Shown: one piece after another, positions 41,062-50,601 of the stretch
Layout of the letters: the number at the start of each line of letters is the position of its first letter
Position numbering within the stretch: position 1 is the first letter of the stretch
Source: an uncultured Porphyromonadaceae bacterium
GTDB lineage: Bacteria; Bacteroidota; Bacteroidia; Bacteroidales; Muribaculaceae
DNA length: 64,000 bases
Assembly: GCA_947178215.1 (NCBI GenBank)
Contig: CAMWXJ010000011.1
Coordinates: forward strand, 30,316 to 94,315
Reading direction: 5' to 3'
The notes under the pieces: generated by a model
Told to the model about the DNA's origin: nothing
The model's input: only the letters and a program-made list of their open reading frames with translations
The model's database searches: none
Translations under genes and position numbers: made by a program

Positions 41062-41526
41062 TTAGCTTCGTGGAATAAGCTCCAGAGTCACTGTCCAGAC
41101 CTTCTTCTTGCCGTTGGCTGCTGTGATCTGATACTTGTTGGGCTTGCTCCAGTCGCCGGGCACGCCAAGAGCGGGCGCCCCGTCGAGAGGTTCGATTACC
41201 GCTGCGGTAGAGATGTTGAGCACCACCACCAGTTCGGAAGTCGTCAGATTGGGAAGCTGATCGGCCGGGAAACTGGCCTGGGCCTGACACTGGATCGCCA
41301 TAGTGTTCTCTTCCGAATCGATTGAGGCGGCACGTGCCAGTGTTACCTGTCTAACTACCGTTTCGCCGTCGACGACATTTTTATAACGGTAGTAGACACC
41401 CTGAAGGCTGGTGATGTCGGCGCCATCATACACGTCGTCGGGATCATCAATGCCGTGGGTCAAGCATCCTGTAAGGCATACCACCGACAGGAGGGTCGCG
41501 AAAAGTGAGAAAATATATCGTTTCAT
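41062..41526 (-). CDS. Small PUL lipoprotein with C-terminal DUF5018-like segment
   Basis: Lipobox SVVCLTGCLTHG; YQITAANGKKKVWTVTLELIPRS end; third gene of a SusCD operon. Confidence 0.65.
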   Translation of the reverse strand: MKRYIFSLFATLLSVVCLTGCLTHGIDDPDDVYDGADITSLQGVYYRYKNVVDGETVVRQVTLARAASIDSEENTMAIQCQAQASFPADQLPNLTTSELVVVLNISTAAVIEPLDGAPALGVPGDWSKPNKYQITAANGKKKVWTVTLELIPRS

Positions 41527-41545
41527 GTCTGTTTCTTATTTATTA

Positions 41546-43501
41546 TTACCATCCGGGGTTCTGTTCGTGATCAAGACCATAGGCTTCACGTGTGTTGAGG
41601 AAACTCTGCGGTATCGGGAATAGATAGCGGCGTGTCGTGAAATTGCGGTTGGCCGAGTTGAGCAGTGTCAGCTGATTGATGATAAATGCAGTGCGGTCAC
41701 GGTTGATCTCAATCTTGTATACCGGGCAGTCCAGGTCGCGAATCACGTCGCCCGGCTGACGTCCGTAGTTGGCATAGCCGCCATATTTACCCCAGCGCAG
41801 ATAGCTGAAATAGATATCGCCGGCCTCGTTGGCCATCTCTACACGACGCTCGCGCATATAGTCGGCCCATGCATCCTGCAGGTTTGTGGCAGTCGATGCG
41901 GGCAGCTTGCCGTGCACGGTACGGGTGGCATTGAGAGCGCTCACTGCGGGAGCAACCTGATTCTTGCAGAGATAAGCCTCGGCGAGGTTCATGTAGGCTT
42001 CGCCTGTGCGCGCTATGCAATAATGGAACGGCACTGACACCGAGTAGAACGCACGGGTGATGTCGCTCACCGAGTTTTTGCGCCAGTAGTAGCCGGTGGT
42101 GGTATTGTACCATCCTCCGTCCTCCTTGTCGCGCACACCCATCGAGAAGTTGCCGGCAAGATTGGTTTCAACATACTGTCCGAGCCATGTCGTCTTGTCG
42201 TAGATCACGCTTGCGGCCATACGCGCGTCGCGGTTGCCGTAGATGATGTCGGAAATGTCAACACCGTCGGCCACGCCGGCTTTGAGGGTAGCGTAGCGTG
42301 TGGCAGCAGGATAGCCGTCGTTGAGCTGCTGGAAGTCCTGAGGTGTGGGGATGCGACGCAGCTCGCCGTTAGTGCGGGAATATTCGTCGATCTCGCCGGG
42401 TGATGTCACCGAAAGAGCATTGTGCTCGGTGACGGCAGCGATATACTGCGATGTGGCCCACCAGGGCTTGGCCTCGCCGGTGGCTTCGTCGATAGCCAGA
42501 TATTGGTCAACGAGATCCTGAGTGGGGAAATGTGTGGCCCACGCCTCAAACGGACGGCCCTCACCCGGCTTGATGTCAAACTGTACGGGACAGAGCGATA
42601 TCTGCACGTCGTCGAGCGAGATGTTGGGAGCCGTATTGATCATCTCGACAAAAGAGCTGACAGATGTGTTGCTGCTCAGACGGTAATAGCCCCAGAGGAT
42701 TTCAGGTGCGGTGGCATTGCTTTCGTTGAACATGCCTTCATAGTCGGTGGAAAGGCCGGGACCGTTGTTGACAACATCGCCGGCATAGGCAATGGCTTTG
42801 TCGAGGTATGCGGCATCGCCGGTATAGGCATAGGCCTGGAGGCATGCGCGGCTGGCTATAACTTCGGCGGCATACTTGTTGGGCAGACCGGCCGACGAGC
42901 TTGTACGCATATCGGGGATAGCTGCGTCGAAATCCTCCATCACCAGCTGGTAGCTCTCAGCCACCGATGCGGTCATGGGAATGTCGGCTTTAAGCGAGTC
43001 GGCTTCTGTCAGCACTTGACGGATAGGCACAAAGCGACCCATCGTCTTGGTCTGATAGTAGAAAATCAGACCGCGGAGGAATCGGCCATGAGCCACCAGC
43101 TCGGCTTTTTCACTTTCTGAAAGCGCATCGCTTTCAGCAGCTTTCTCGATAATGAGATTGCATTGGCGAAGCTGTGCGAAACGATTGATACCCATGTCGG
43201 TACCGTTGCTGAGACCAAGCTCTGTCGCAACTCCGTCAATACCCGAGCCCACCTGGTCGCACTGCGAACCGTCGGGGGTCCTGGCAGCCCACAGAATGCA
43301 TGAGCCGCTGCCTGCCAGACCGTTAGATGTTATCACGGTGTTGTAGGTGCCGTCCACAAAAGCGTCGGCAGTCGATTTGCTACCCCACACCTCGGCCTCC
43401 GAGAAGATCTCGGTAGGATGAGTGTCGAGGGTGTCCTTGCACGCACTGAGTCCGAGAAGGCCCAGTCCGACCAAAGGATAAGTGATATATTTGATATTCA
43501 T
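41546..43501 (-). CDS. SusD/RagB family lipoprotein
   Basis: Lipobox LGLLGLSACKD; RERRVEMANEAGDIYFSYLRWGKYGGY; adjacent to susC. Confidence 0.95.
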   Translation of the reverse strand: MNIKYITYPLVGLGLLGLSACKDTLDTHPTEIFSEAEVWGSKSTADAFVDGTYNTVITSNGLAGSGSCILWAARTPDGSQCDQVGSGIDGVATELGLSNGTDMGINRFAQLRQCNLIIEKAAESDALSESEKAELVAHGRFLRGLIFYYQTKTMGRFVPIRQVLTEADSLKADIPMTASVAESYQLVMEDFDAAIPDMRTSSSAGLPNKYAAEVIASRACLQAYAYTGDAAYLDKAIAYAGDVVNNGPGLSTDYEGMFNESNATAPEILWGYYRLSSNTSVSSFVEMINTAPNISLDDVQISLCPVQFDIKPGEGRPFEAWATHFPTQDLVDQYLAIDEATGEAKPWWATSQYIAAVTEHNALSVTSPGEIDEYSRTNGELRRIPTPQDFQQLNDGYPAATRYATLKAGVADGVDISDIIYGNRDARMAASVIYDKTTWLGQYVETNLAGNFSMGVRDKEDGGWYNTTTGYYWRKNSVSDITRAFYSVSVPFHYCIARTGEAYMNLAEAYLCKNQVAPAVSALNATRTVHGKLPASTATNLQDAWADYMRERRVEMANEAGDIYFSYLRWGKYGGYANYGRQPGDVIRDLDCPVYKIEINRDRTAFIINQLTLLNSANRNFTTRRYLFPIPQSFLNTREAYGLDHEQNPGW

Positions 43502-43521
43502 TTGGTTTCTGAGAATTATGA

Positions 43522-46500
43522 TTAGAATCCTAAGTTAAGGGTCATAGCCAGGATGCGCTCTACCGGGTAGCCGTAGTTCTCGGTCGATGCCGTTTCAGGA
43601 TCGATGCCGTATTTCTTGACGGCCGAGACGGTGAAGAGATTCTCGCCTGAGAAGCCGATACGGGCGCGTGAGAGCCAATTGACGTTCTTGAGCAGCTTAT
43701 ATTTGAAATCGTAGCCAAACTGCACGTCTTTCAGACGGATATACTGACCGTTTACGAGCCAGAAATCGCTGCTGATGTAGTTGTTGTTGCTGTTGTCAGG
43801 GGTGTTGCTCATCAGACGCGGGAATTTGGCGTTGGTGTTGTCGGGACGCCAGTAATCGGTCTGGAAGTCGAATATCACGGGGAGCTGCGAGGTCTGTCCG
43901 GTCTGCATGGCAAGTGATCCGGGAATAGCGACATCAAACTTCGTTGAGCCCTGGAAAAGAGCCGAGAGATAGAATCCCTTGTAGTTCAGGCTGATGTTGA
44001 TACCGAACTGTCCGTGAGGGGTGCTCTGCGAGCCGCGGTAGCGGAGGTCCTCTGTGGTAATCTGTCCGTCGCCGTTGGTATCCTCGTAACGGAGGTCGCC
44101 GGGACGCATATAGCCTGAATTATAGGCATTGACATAACCTGCGCTGTTGTAGATTTCGTCGACGTCATTATAGAAGCCATAGCAATTGTAAAGACGGCCA
44201 TAGACATCCTGTTTGCGTCCCTGCAAACGGGTGTAGGGATTCATCGACTGGCTTTCGGGCTCATCGGCGATGCGGGCCCAGAGCGAGTTGTACCATGTCA
44301 GGTTGGCGGATATGTCATAGGAGAAATCACCGACCATGTCATGCCATCCGAGCTGGAATTCCCAGCCGGCGCGGCGAAATTCGCTGTCGGACTTTACCAG
44401 GGGCATACTGATACCGATCACCTGGTTGAGATAGCTTTCGCCTGTGGGAGCCACGAGATAGCCCTTTGTAGAGTAATAGAAGTAGTCGACCGAACCGGTG
44501 AGGCGGCTTCCGAGTAAACCGAAGTCAAGGCCTATGTCGGTCTGGCGTGTGGTGTACCAGGTGAGGTCGGGCGAGGGAAGCGCTCCTTCCGAGAAGGTGG
44601 GCACAAACTTGCCGTCGACCACATAACCCTGGTTGTTGAGGGTATAGGATGTCAGATAGGCGAAGCGTCCGGCCGAAGTGTCAAGACCGGTTTCGCCATA
44701 TGAAGCGCGGAGCTTGAGGTTGTTGACGATATTGGTCTCCACGAGGCTCTGCATGAACTGCTCCTGGGTTATGCGCCATCCGGCCGATCCGCTGAAGAAT
44801 GTGCCCCAGCGCTTGCCGGGAGCGAAACGGTCGGAACCGTCGCGACGTATGCTTCCCTCCACGAGGTAGCGGTTGTCGTAGTTGTATTTCAACTGTCCGA
44901 TCCACGCAGCGCGGCCAAGCTCGGCCTCGCTGCCGCCGTTTGACTGGTCGGCTTCAGGTCCCACATTGATCTGGTCGATGTTGAACTCATAGTTGATGCG
45001 GCGCAACCATGCGCTCTGGCCCCATTCGTAGTAATCCTCGAAGCCTGCGATGGCAGATACTGAGTGTTTGCCAAACTTACGGTTGTACTCTGCGAAAATC
45101 TGGTCAGTGAATGAGTACCCCGACCAGGCCTGATAATAAAGCTGCGACTTGTTGTCGTAGGAAGGCATGTCGGAATCCCAGTCATATTTGGCCGCATCCT
45201 TTCGCCAGTTCTTGTTGGTGTTGGAGTAGTAGCGGTAGTTGCCCGAGTAGCGGAGCTTGAGTCCGTCGACCCAGAGGCAATCCCATATCAGATCGATCTT
45301 GCCGTTGATCACGGCATACTTTGTGCGGTTGTAGCCGGCGTCCTTGGCTGTTTCGGCCACAGGGTTATCGGTGGTGTTGTAGGGGAGTCCGAGGCTGTTG
45401 AAGGCCGGAGTGAGCGGGCTCTTGTTATTGATGTGCGAGAACACGCCGTAATAGCTGTCGGCCGACGAAGTCGACGGTGTGCTCTCCTCCTGCCAGTATC
45501 CGTCGATCGACGGGTTGACATGCAGACCGATATCCTTGATCAGCACATTGTCGGAAATGCGGAAATTGGTACGCTTCATCCAGTTGTTGTCGTTGCGGAA
45601 GAGCGACTGCTGGTCGGTGTGACCCAGCGACACGTAGAACTGGTTGGTTTCCGAGCCGCCTGTCAGACGGGCGGCATGCTTGGTCTGAGGTGCCCATGAG
45701 CGGAGCACTGCCTTGCGCCAGTTGGTGTTGCTGTACGACAGCGGATCGGAACCGTCTTTCATCTTCTGTATGGCCACCTCGTCGAAGTAGGGGTCACGGC
45801 CTTCGCTGATACGCGCACTATTGATCCATTCGGCACGGTCCCACACGTCCATGGGTTCGGGCCAGATGTTGGGCTGCGACCACGATGCGTTGAAGTCATA
45901 TTCCAGAGTCACCTTGCCGCTCTTACCCGAGCGTGTGGTGACCTGAATGATACCGTTTGACGCACGCGAACCGTAGATGGCGGTAGCCGATGCATCTTTG
46001 AGGATCGAGATGTCCTTGATGTCGTCGGGCGAAAGGTTGGCGAAGTCATCCTCCGTGCGGATTATGCCGTCGATGACATAGAGCGGAGTGCCGCCACCGC
46101 GGATGCTGACCGACGGACGGTTGTTGATACCACCGCCGCTTGCCGTGATGATGACACCGGGCGAACGGCCGGCCATGCCCTGAATCACGTTGGTGACCGG
46201 CAGGTTGACGATTTCGCCTGCATTCACGGTAGATACCGAAGAGATAAGGTCGCGTTTGGTGGTTGTAGAGTATCCGACCACAACTACTTCGTCGAGATTC
46301 GACAGCGACTCTTCAAGAGCCACCTCTACATAGTCGGCCACTGCCACCTCCTTGGTTTCAAGGCCGATGTATGAAATCATCAGGTGTTTGCACTCGTCGG
46401 GCACTTTAAAGGAAAATTTGCCGTCAATGCCTGTTGTTGTGACGATTTTCAAATCATCTCTGCATCGAACAGACGCTCCGACCACCGGCTCGCCTGTATT

Positions 46501-46593
46501 TGCTTCTGTAACCAGGCCTGTAACAATGCGCGCTTGCGCCAGACCGACGATCAGAGAAACAAAGGCAAAAAAAAGGATTAGCCTACGCTTCAT
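43522..46593 (-). CDS. SusC/RagA family TonB-dependent outer membrane receptor
   Basis: VVGYSTTTKRDLISSVSTVNAGEI, DISILKDASATAIYGSRASNGIIQVTT; carboxypeptidase-like N-terminal domain. Confidence 0.96.
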   Translation of the reverse strand: MKRRLILFFAFVSLIVGLAQARIVTGLVTEANTGEPVVGASVRCRDDLKIVTTTGIDGKFSFKVPDECKHLMISYIGLETKEVAVADYVEVALEESLSNLDEVVVVGYSTTTKRDLISSVSTVNAGEIVNLPVTNVIQGMAGRSPGVIITASGGGINNRPSVSIRGGGTPLYVIDGIIRTEDDFANLSPDDIKDISILKDASATAIYGSRASNGIIQVTTRSGKSGKVTLEYDFNASWSQPNIWPEPMDVWDRAEWINSARISEGRDPYFDEVAIQKMKDGSDPLSYSNTNWRKAVLRSWAPQTKHAARLTGGSETNQFYVSLGHTDQQSLFRNDNNWMKRTNFRISDNVLIKDIGLHVNPSIDGYWQEESTPSTSSADSYYGVFSHINNKSPLTPAFNSLGLPYNTTDNPVAETAKDAGYNRTKYAVINGKIDLIWDCLWVDGLKLRYSGNYRYYSNTNKNWRKDAAKYDWDSDMPSYDNKSQLYYQAWSGYSFTDQIFAEYNRKFGKHSVSAIAGFEDYYEWGQSAWLRRINYEFNIDQINVGPEADQSNGGSEAELGRAAWIGQLKYNYDNRYLVEGSIRRDGSDRFAPGKRWGTFFSGSAGWRITQEQFMQSLVETNIVNNLKLRASYGETGLDTSAGRFAYLTSYTLNNQGYVVDGKFVPTFSEGALPSPDLTWYTTRQTDIGLDFGLLGSRLTGSVDYFYYSTKGYLVAPTGESYLNQVIGISMPLVKSDSEFRRAGWEFQLGWHDMVGDFSYDISANLTWYNSLWARIADEPESQSMNPYTRLQGRKQDVYGRLYNCYGFYNDVDEIYNSAGYVNAYNSGYMRPGDLRYEDTNGDGQITTEDLRYRGSQSTPHGQFGINISLNYKGFYLSALFQGSTKFDVAIPGSLAMQTGQTSQLPVIFDFQTDYWRPDNTNAKFPRLMSNTPDNSNNNYISSDFWLVNGQYIRLKDVQFGYDFKYKLLKNVNWLSRARIGFSGENLFTVSAVKKYGIDPETASTENYGYPVERILAMTLNLGF

Positions 46594-46701
46594 GATACTT
46601 TGTTTAGGGTTATTGATAATAGGTTAATAAATAGATTGAATACACAGATTATTTTGATTGGTTTTATCTATGTGACTCAACATTTTTTTAGTTAATGCCT
46701 G

Positions 46702-46731
46702 CGAATGTACGCATAAATTACCCCCCCCCAA
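46702..46731 (-). promoter_or_regulatory. Candidate promoter of the minus-strand SusCD operon with poly-G tract in the spacer
   Basis: Minus strand TTG (46731-46729), 19-bp spacer containing G8 of the G9 run, TACATTCG (46709-46702; one mismatch to TAnnTTTG). Confidence 0.45.
46721..46729. repeat. C9/G9 homopolymer tract
   Basis: AAATTACCCCCCCCCAATTATTTAAC read directly. Confidence 0.95.
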
Positions 46732-46886
46732 TTATTTAACTCTTATTAAGGATTATTAACACCGACACAATATATAATTATAATAGATATCCGGCGAAAG
46801 CAGGAAGCTAAGGGTAATTCTGGTCGTCCATTGCTTTCGCAAACAGTTATCTTAACAGCGAATTATTTGTTAAATAATCCTAAAAT

Positions 46887-46895
46887 GGGGGGGGG
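46887..46895. repeat. G9/C9 homopolymer tract
   Basis: CCTAAAATGGGGGGGGGTAGTTAAT read directly. Confidence 0.95.
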
Positions 46896-46912
46896 TAGTT
46901 AATAAATGTTTA

Positions 46913-46942
46913 TTGCCGTACGTGGAAATATAGCTAATTTTG
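46913..46942 (+). promoter_or_regulatory. Promoter of the plus-strand SusCD operon (TTG, 19 bp, TAATTTTG)
   Basis: TTG 46913-46915 and TAATTTTG 46935-46942; implies about 245-nt leader before ATG 47194. Confidence 0.6.
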
Positions 46943-47193
46943 CGGCATTGTTTTGCAAAATTAACCTACATTAAGCAAAGATAATAAAAACACGATGCCA
47001 TGACTGACACCCACGTCGCGCTCCGTCATCAGTGCAGGTAGATTGTTTTTTTTTTTGACGGCGCGGATTCCGTACTGAATTGAATAGCACCCTTTCGGTA
47101 TACTGCCATAGAAAAGAAACAGATCAATCGGTCAGACGTCAACAGTCTATATTATTCTACGCTTGATCCAATCATAATCATTAAATAAATCTT

Positions 47194-50100
47194 ATGCCAA
47201 AACAGTTAGTAAAAGGTGTGGTGACATTGTCGCTTCTCCTCTCGGGAGGCGGCATGTACAATGCTTACGCTCAGCAAGCCAGCGCGACCACACAGACAAC
47301 AGGCACATGTACAGGTGTTGTTTATGACGATACGGGCGAACCTCTGATTGGCGCCACAGTGTCGGTCGAAGGCACCAACATTGCCGGAGCCACAAACATC
47401 GACGGTGAATTTTCTCTCAAAGGTGTTAAAGAAGGAGCCACCATCAATGTAAGTTATATCGGCTGCAAACCTTTCACAATCCGTTGGAACGGCCAGCCGC
47501 TTAACATCACTCTTGAATCCGACAACAACGTACTTGAAGAAGTTGTCGTGATGGGTTACGGTGTAGCCCAAAAGCGCACCAAGGTAACCAACTCTATCGC
47601 CAAGGTAAGCAAGGAAACACTCACCGTCGGCGCAAACGCCAACCCCGCCCAGGCCCTTGCCGGTGCCGTATCAGGCGTAAAGGTCAATATCACTACCGGT
47701 GACCCCGGCGCAACTCCGTCAATCGTAATCCGCGGCGGTACCAACTGGACAGGCACCAGCGAACCTCTTATCGTGGTCGATGGCCAGATTCGCAGCTCGC
47801 TTTCCGACATCAACCCCAACGACATCGCATCGATGGACGTCCTCAAAGACGCCGGCGCAACCGCTCTCTACGGTGCCCGCGCAGCCAACGGCGTTATCCT
47901 CGTGACCACAAAGCAGGGTCAGGCCGGCAAAGCCACCATCACCCTCAATGCCAAGTACGGCCTCAACTACTACAACACCGGCTATGACATGGCCGATGCT
48001 CACGACTATATCTATTTCAGCCGCCTTGGCACATGGAATACCGAGTGGGCTCACACCCGCAACGGTATCAACTCGCTCTCAGCGAACAACCAGCCTAACG
48101 GCGTAGGCCGCACGCAGATAACCTCTGACATGGTATGGAACATCATGACCATGACCGACGAGAACAAGTATCTGCTCCAACAGGGCTGGCAGTCGATGAT
48201 CGATCCCATCGATCCGAGCCGCACCATCATCTACCGCGACACATCGATAGGCGACGTCAACATCAACACTCCCGCCTACACTCAGGACTACAACCTCTCG
48301 CTCTCCGGCGGTAACGACCGCGGCACCTATTATGCAGGCCTCGGTTACTACGATGCCGACGGTGCGTTTACCAACACATTCTACAAGCGCTACAACTTCT
48401 CGCTTACCGGCAGCTACAAGATAACCAAGTGGCTGGAATCCAACTCCAACTTCACATTTACCCGAGCCAACTGGTTAAAGGTTCCCAATGGCCTCACCCA
48501 GACCGACGACTATCTCGGCTATCTGTTCGGACGTGTGATGTCGCTTCCTCCCACAATCCGCCTGCTCAACGAGGACGGCTCGGCCGCTTTCGGTCAGACG
48601 ACTGAAAACGGCAACTACAACTATCAGCCCGACCAGTTTATCCGCGAGTATCAGAGCGACAAGTTCCAGATGACCCAGTCACTTACCGCCAAGATTATCG
48701 ACGGCCTGACAGTCAAGGGCTCAATGAGCTGGTACTACAACGAGGAACTCGACGAGACAATGAACAAGGAGTTCCAGAGCGCGGCAGGCGCACAGCCCGG
48801 CACCAACAACGGCTGGAACCGCACTTACAGCCAGAGCGCAAGCTTCTCGCGTTACTTCGACCAGACCTACAACCTCGTAGCCAACTTCAACCGCACCTTC
48901 AAGGAAGCCCACACAGTCAACGCCATGCTCGGCACCGAGTTCTATCAGCGTCAGTACAAGGGCCTTTCCGCAAGCGGTTATGGCTCGCCCACCGGCTACT
49001 GGATGGACCTCGGCCTCACATTCGCCGGCCAGCAGAATCCTTACCAGGCAAGCTCGCGTTCGGTAGACTCACAGCATCTCGAAGAGCGCATCATGTCGTA
49101 CTTCGGCCGCTTTGAATACGACTACAAGGACAAGTATCTGATTGCCGCCACATTCCGTCAGGACGGCTACTCACGACTGATTAACAACCGCTGGGGCTTC
49201 TTCCCCGGTGTATCAGCCGGCTGGGTATTCTCTCAGGAAGACTTCTTCCAGAAAACAGGCCTCGCTTCGATTGTGAACTTCGCCAAGCTTCGCGGCGGAT
49301 ATGGTCTTAACGGTATCGTGAACCCCGACGTGATAAGCTGGTACGGCCTCCAAGGCGCATATTCGGCCTACAACTACAACGGCAACTACGGCTATCGCAT
49401 CAGTGCGCTACCTAACCCCAACCTGAAATGGGAGCGTACACGTACCGGTGAAATCGGTCTTGACTTAGGCTTCCTCCAAAACAAGTACAACCTGAGCGTT
49501 GTGTACTACAACCGTCTGACCATGGACAAGTACGCCAACTATCAGCTGCCCCCGACAACCGGTTTCTCATCGGTAGTAAACAACAACGGTAAGTTCCGTA
49601 ACCAAGGTGTCGAAATCGACATCAACGCCACTCCGATCCGCACACGCGACTTCTCGTGGACTATCGGAGCCAACCTCTCCTACAACAAGAACATCGTAGT
49701 AGAGCTTCCCGAAAACGAATACAAGAATTATCAGCAGAACGGTACCCTCGTTTACGACGGTATCGGCAGCACCAACAGCGAGCGCCACTATATCGGCGGT
49801 CTCCAAGAAGGTCAGGAGCCCAACCACCTCATCGGCTACAAGAAGAACTACATCGTACGCTCGGAAGCCGAACTGCCCAAGGGCTATATCGACATCTCCG
49901 GCTCATATGCTGCCGTATATGCTGACGAAGAGGGCTACCAGCGTCTCGTAAAGATGGGTTATGCCAACGGCGCCGTCAAGCTGATGCCCGGTGACGTGGT
50001 ATGGCAGGACCGCAACGGTGACAACATGATCGACTCATCCGACCGTTACGACCTCGGCAACCTCACCCCCCACTGGACCGGCGGTTTCAACACCACATTA

Positions 50101-50574
50101 AACTGGAAGGGCCTCCAACTCTATGCACGCTTTGACATGGGCTTCGACTTCACCGTGTATGACAGCAACATGGCATGGTGGCTCGGCTGCGGCCAGGGTA
50201 CATACTCATTCCCGACGCAGATTCACGACACCTGGACCGAGGATAACCCCAACGCCAAATATCCCCGCTACGTATGGGCTTCGGTATTCGGTACCGACTC
50301 ATGGATTCGCACCAGCGACATACTCGCACAGTCGGGCGCTTACCTCGCCTGCCGCGAACTCTCGCTCAGCTATCAGCTCCCGCTCGACATCTGCCGTCGC
50401 TTCGCTTGCGAGGGTCTCACCGTAAGCGTGACCGGTCAGAATCTCGGCTACCTCAAAAAGTGCACCAACCCGCTGCCCGACCGTCAGCAGTATTATAACG
50501 GTAACACAGCCGGCTGGGGTGGTACTTATAACCTGCCGCGCACCGTACTGTTCGGCCTCAACGTAACGTTCTAA
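47194..50574 (+). CDS. SusC/RagA family TonB-dependent outer membrane receptor
   Basis: GVVYDDTGEPLIGATVSVEGTNIAGATNIDGEFSLKGV, VVMGYGVAQKRTKVTNSIAKV, SMDVLKDAGATALYGARAANGVILVTTKQG. Confidence 0.96.
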   Translation: MPKQLVKGVVTLSLLLSGGGMYNAYAQQASATTQTTGTCTGVVYDDTGEPLIGATVSVEGTNIAGATNIDGEFSLKGVKEGATINVSYIGCKPFTIRWNGQPLNITLESDNNVLEEVVVMGYGVAQKRTKVTNSIAKVSKETLTVGANANPAQALAGAVSGVKVNITTGDPGATPSIVIRGGTNWTGTSEPLIVVDGQIRSSLSDINPNDIASMDVLKDAGATALYGARAANGVILVTTKQGQAGKATITLNAKYGLNYYNTGYDMADAHDYIYFSRLGTWNTEWAHTRNGINSLSANNQPNGVGRTQITSDMVWNIMTMTDENKYLLQQGWQSMIDPIDPSRTIIYRDTSIGDVNINTPAYTQDYNLSLSGGNDRGTYYAGLGYYDADGAFTNTFYKRYNFSLTGSYKITKWLESNSNFTFTRANWLKVPNGLTQTDDYLGYLFGRVMSLPPTIRLLNEDGSAAFGQTTENGNYNYQPDQFIREYQSDKFQMTQSLTAKIIDGLTVKGSMSWYYNEELDETMNKEFQSAAGAQPGTNNGWNRTYSQSASFSRYFDQTYNLVANFNRTFKEAHTVNAMLGTEFYQRQYKGLSASGYGSPTGYWMDLGLTFAGQQNPYQASSRSVDSQHLEERIMSYFGRFEYDYKDKYLIAATFRQDGYSRLINNRWGFFPGVSAGWVFSQEDFFQKTGLASIVNFAKLRGGYGLNGIVNPDVISWYGLQGAYSAYNYNGNYGYRISALPNPNLKWERTRTGEIGLDLGFLQNKYNLSVVYYNRLTMDKYANYQLPPTTGFSSVVNNNGKFRNQGVEIDINATPIRTRDFSWTIGANLSYNKNIVVELPENEYKNYQQNGTLVYDGIGSTNSERHYIGGLQEGQEPNHLIGYKKNYIVRSEAELPKGYIDISGSYAAVYADEEGYQRLVKMGYANGAVKLMPGDVVWQDRNGDNMIDSSDRYDLGNLTPHWTGGFNTTLNWKGLQLYARFDMGFDFTVYDSNMAWWLGCGQGTYSFPTQIHDTWTEDNPNAKYPRYVWASVFGTDSWIRTSDILAQSGAYLACRELSLSYQLPLDICRRFACEGLTVSVTGQNLGYLKKCTNPLPDRQQYYNGNTAGWGGTYNLPRTVLFGLNVTF

Positions 50575-50601
50575 ACACAATACATGGAATAAACAATCGT
50601 T

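Noticed and set aside
40976-41290. 104-aa minus ORF between the operon terminator and the small lipoprotein
   Set aside because: Overlaps the lipoprotein gene in another frame, Arg/Ser-rich, no start context.
46887-46915. Promoter with the G9 tract in its spacer for the plus-strand susC
   Set aside because: No TAnnTTTG box lies 19-21 bp after the tract's 5' end; the better match is TTG 46913 with TAATTTTG 46935, placing this tract upstream of the promoter.
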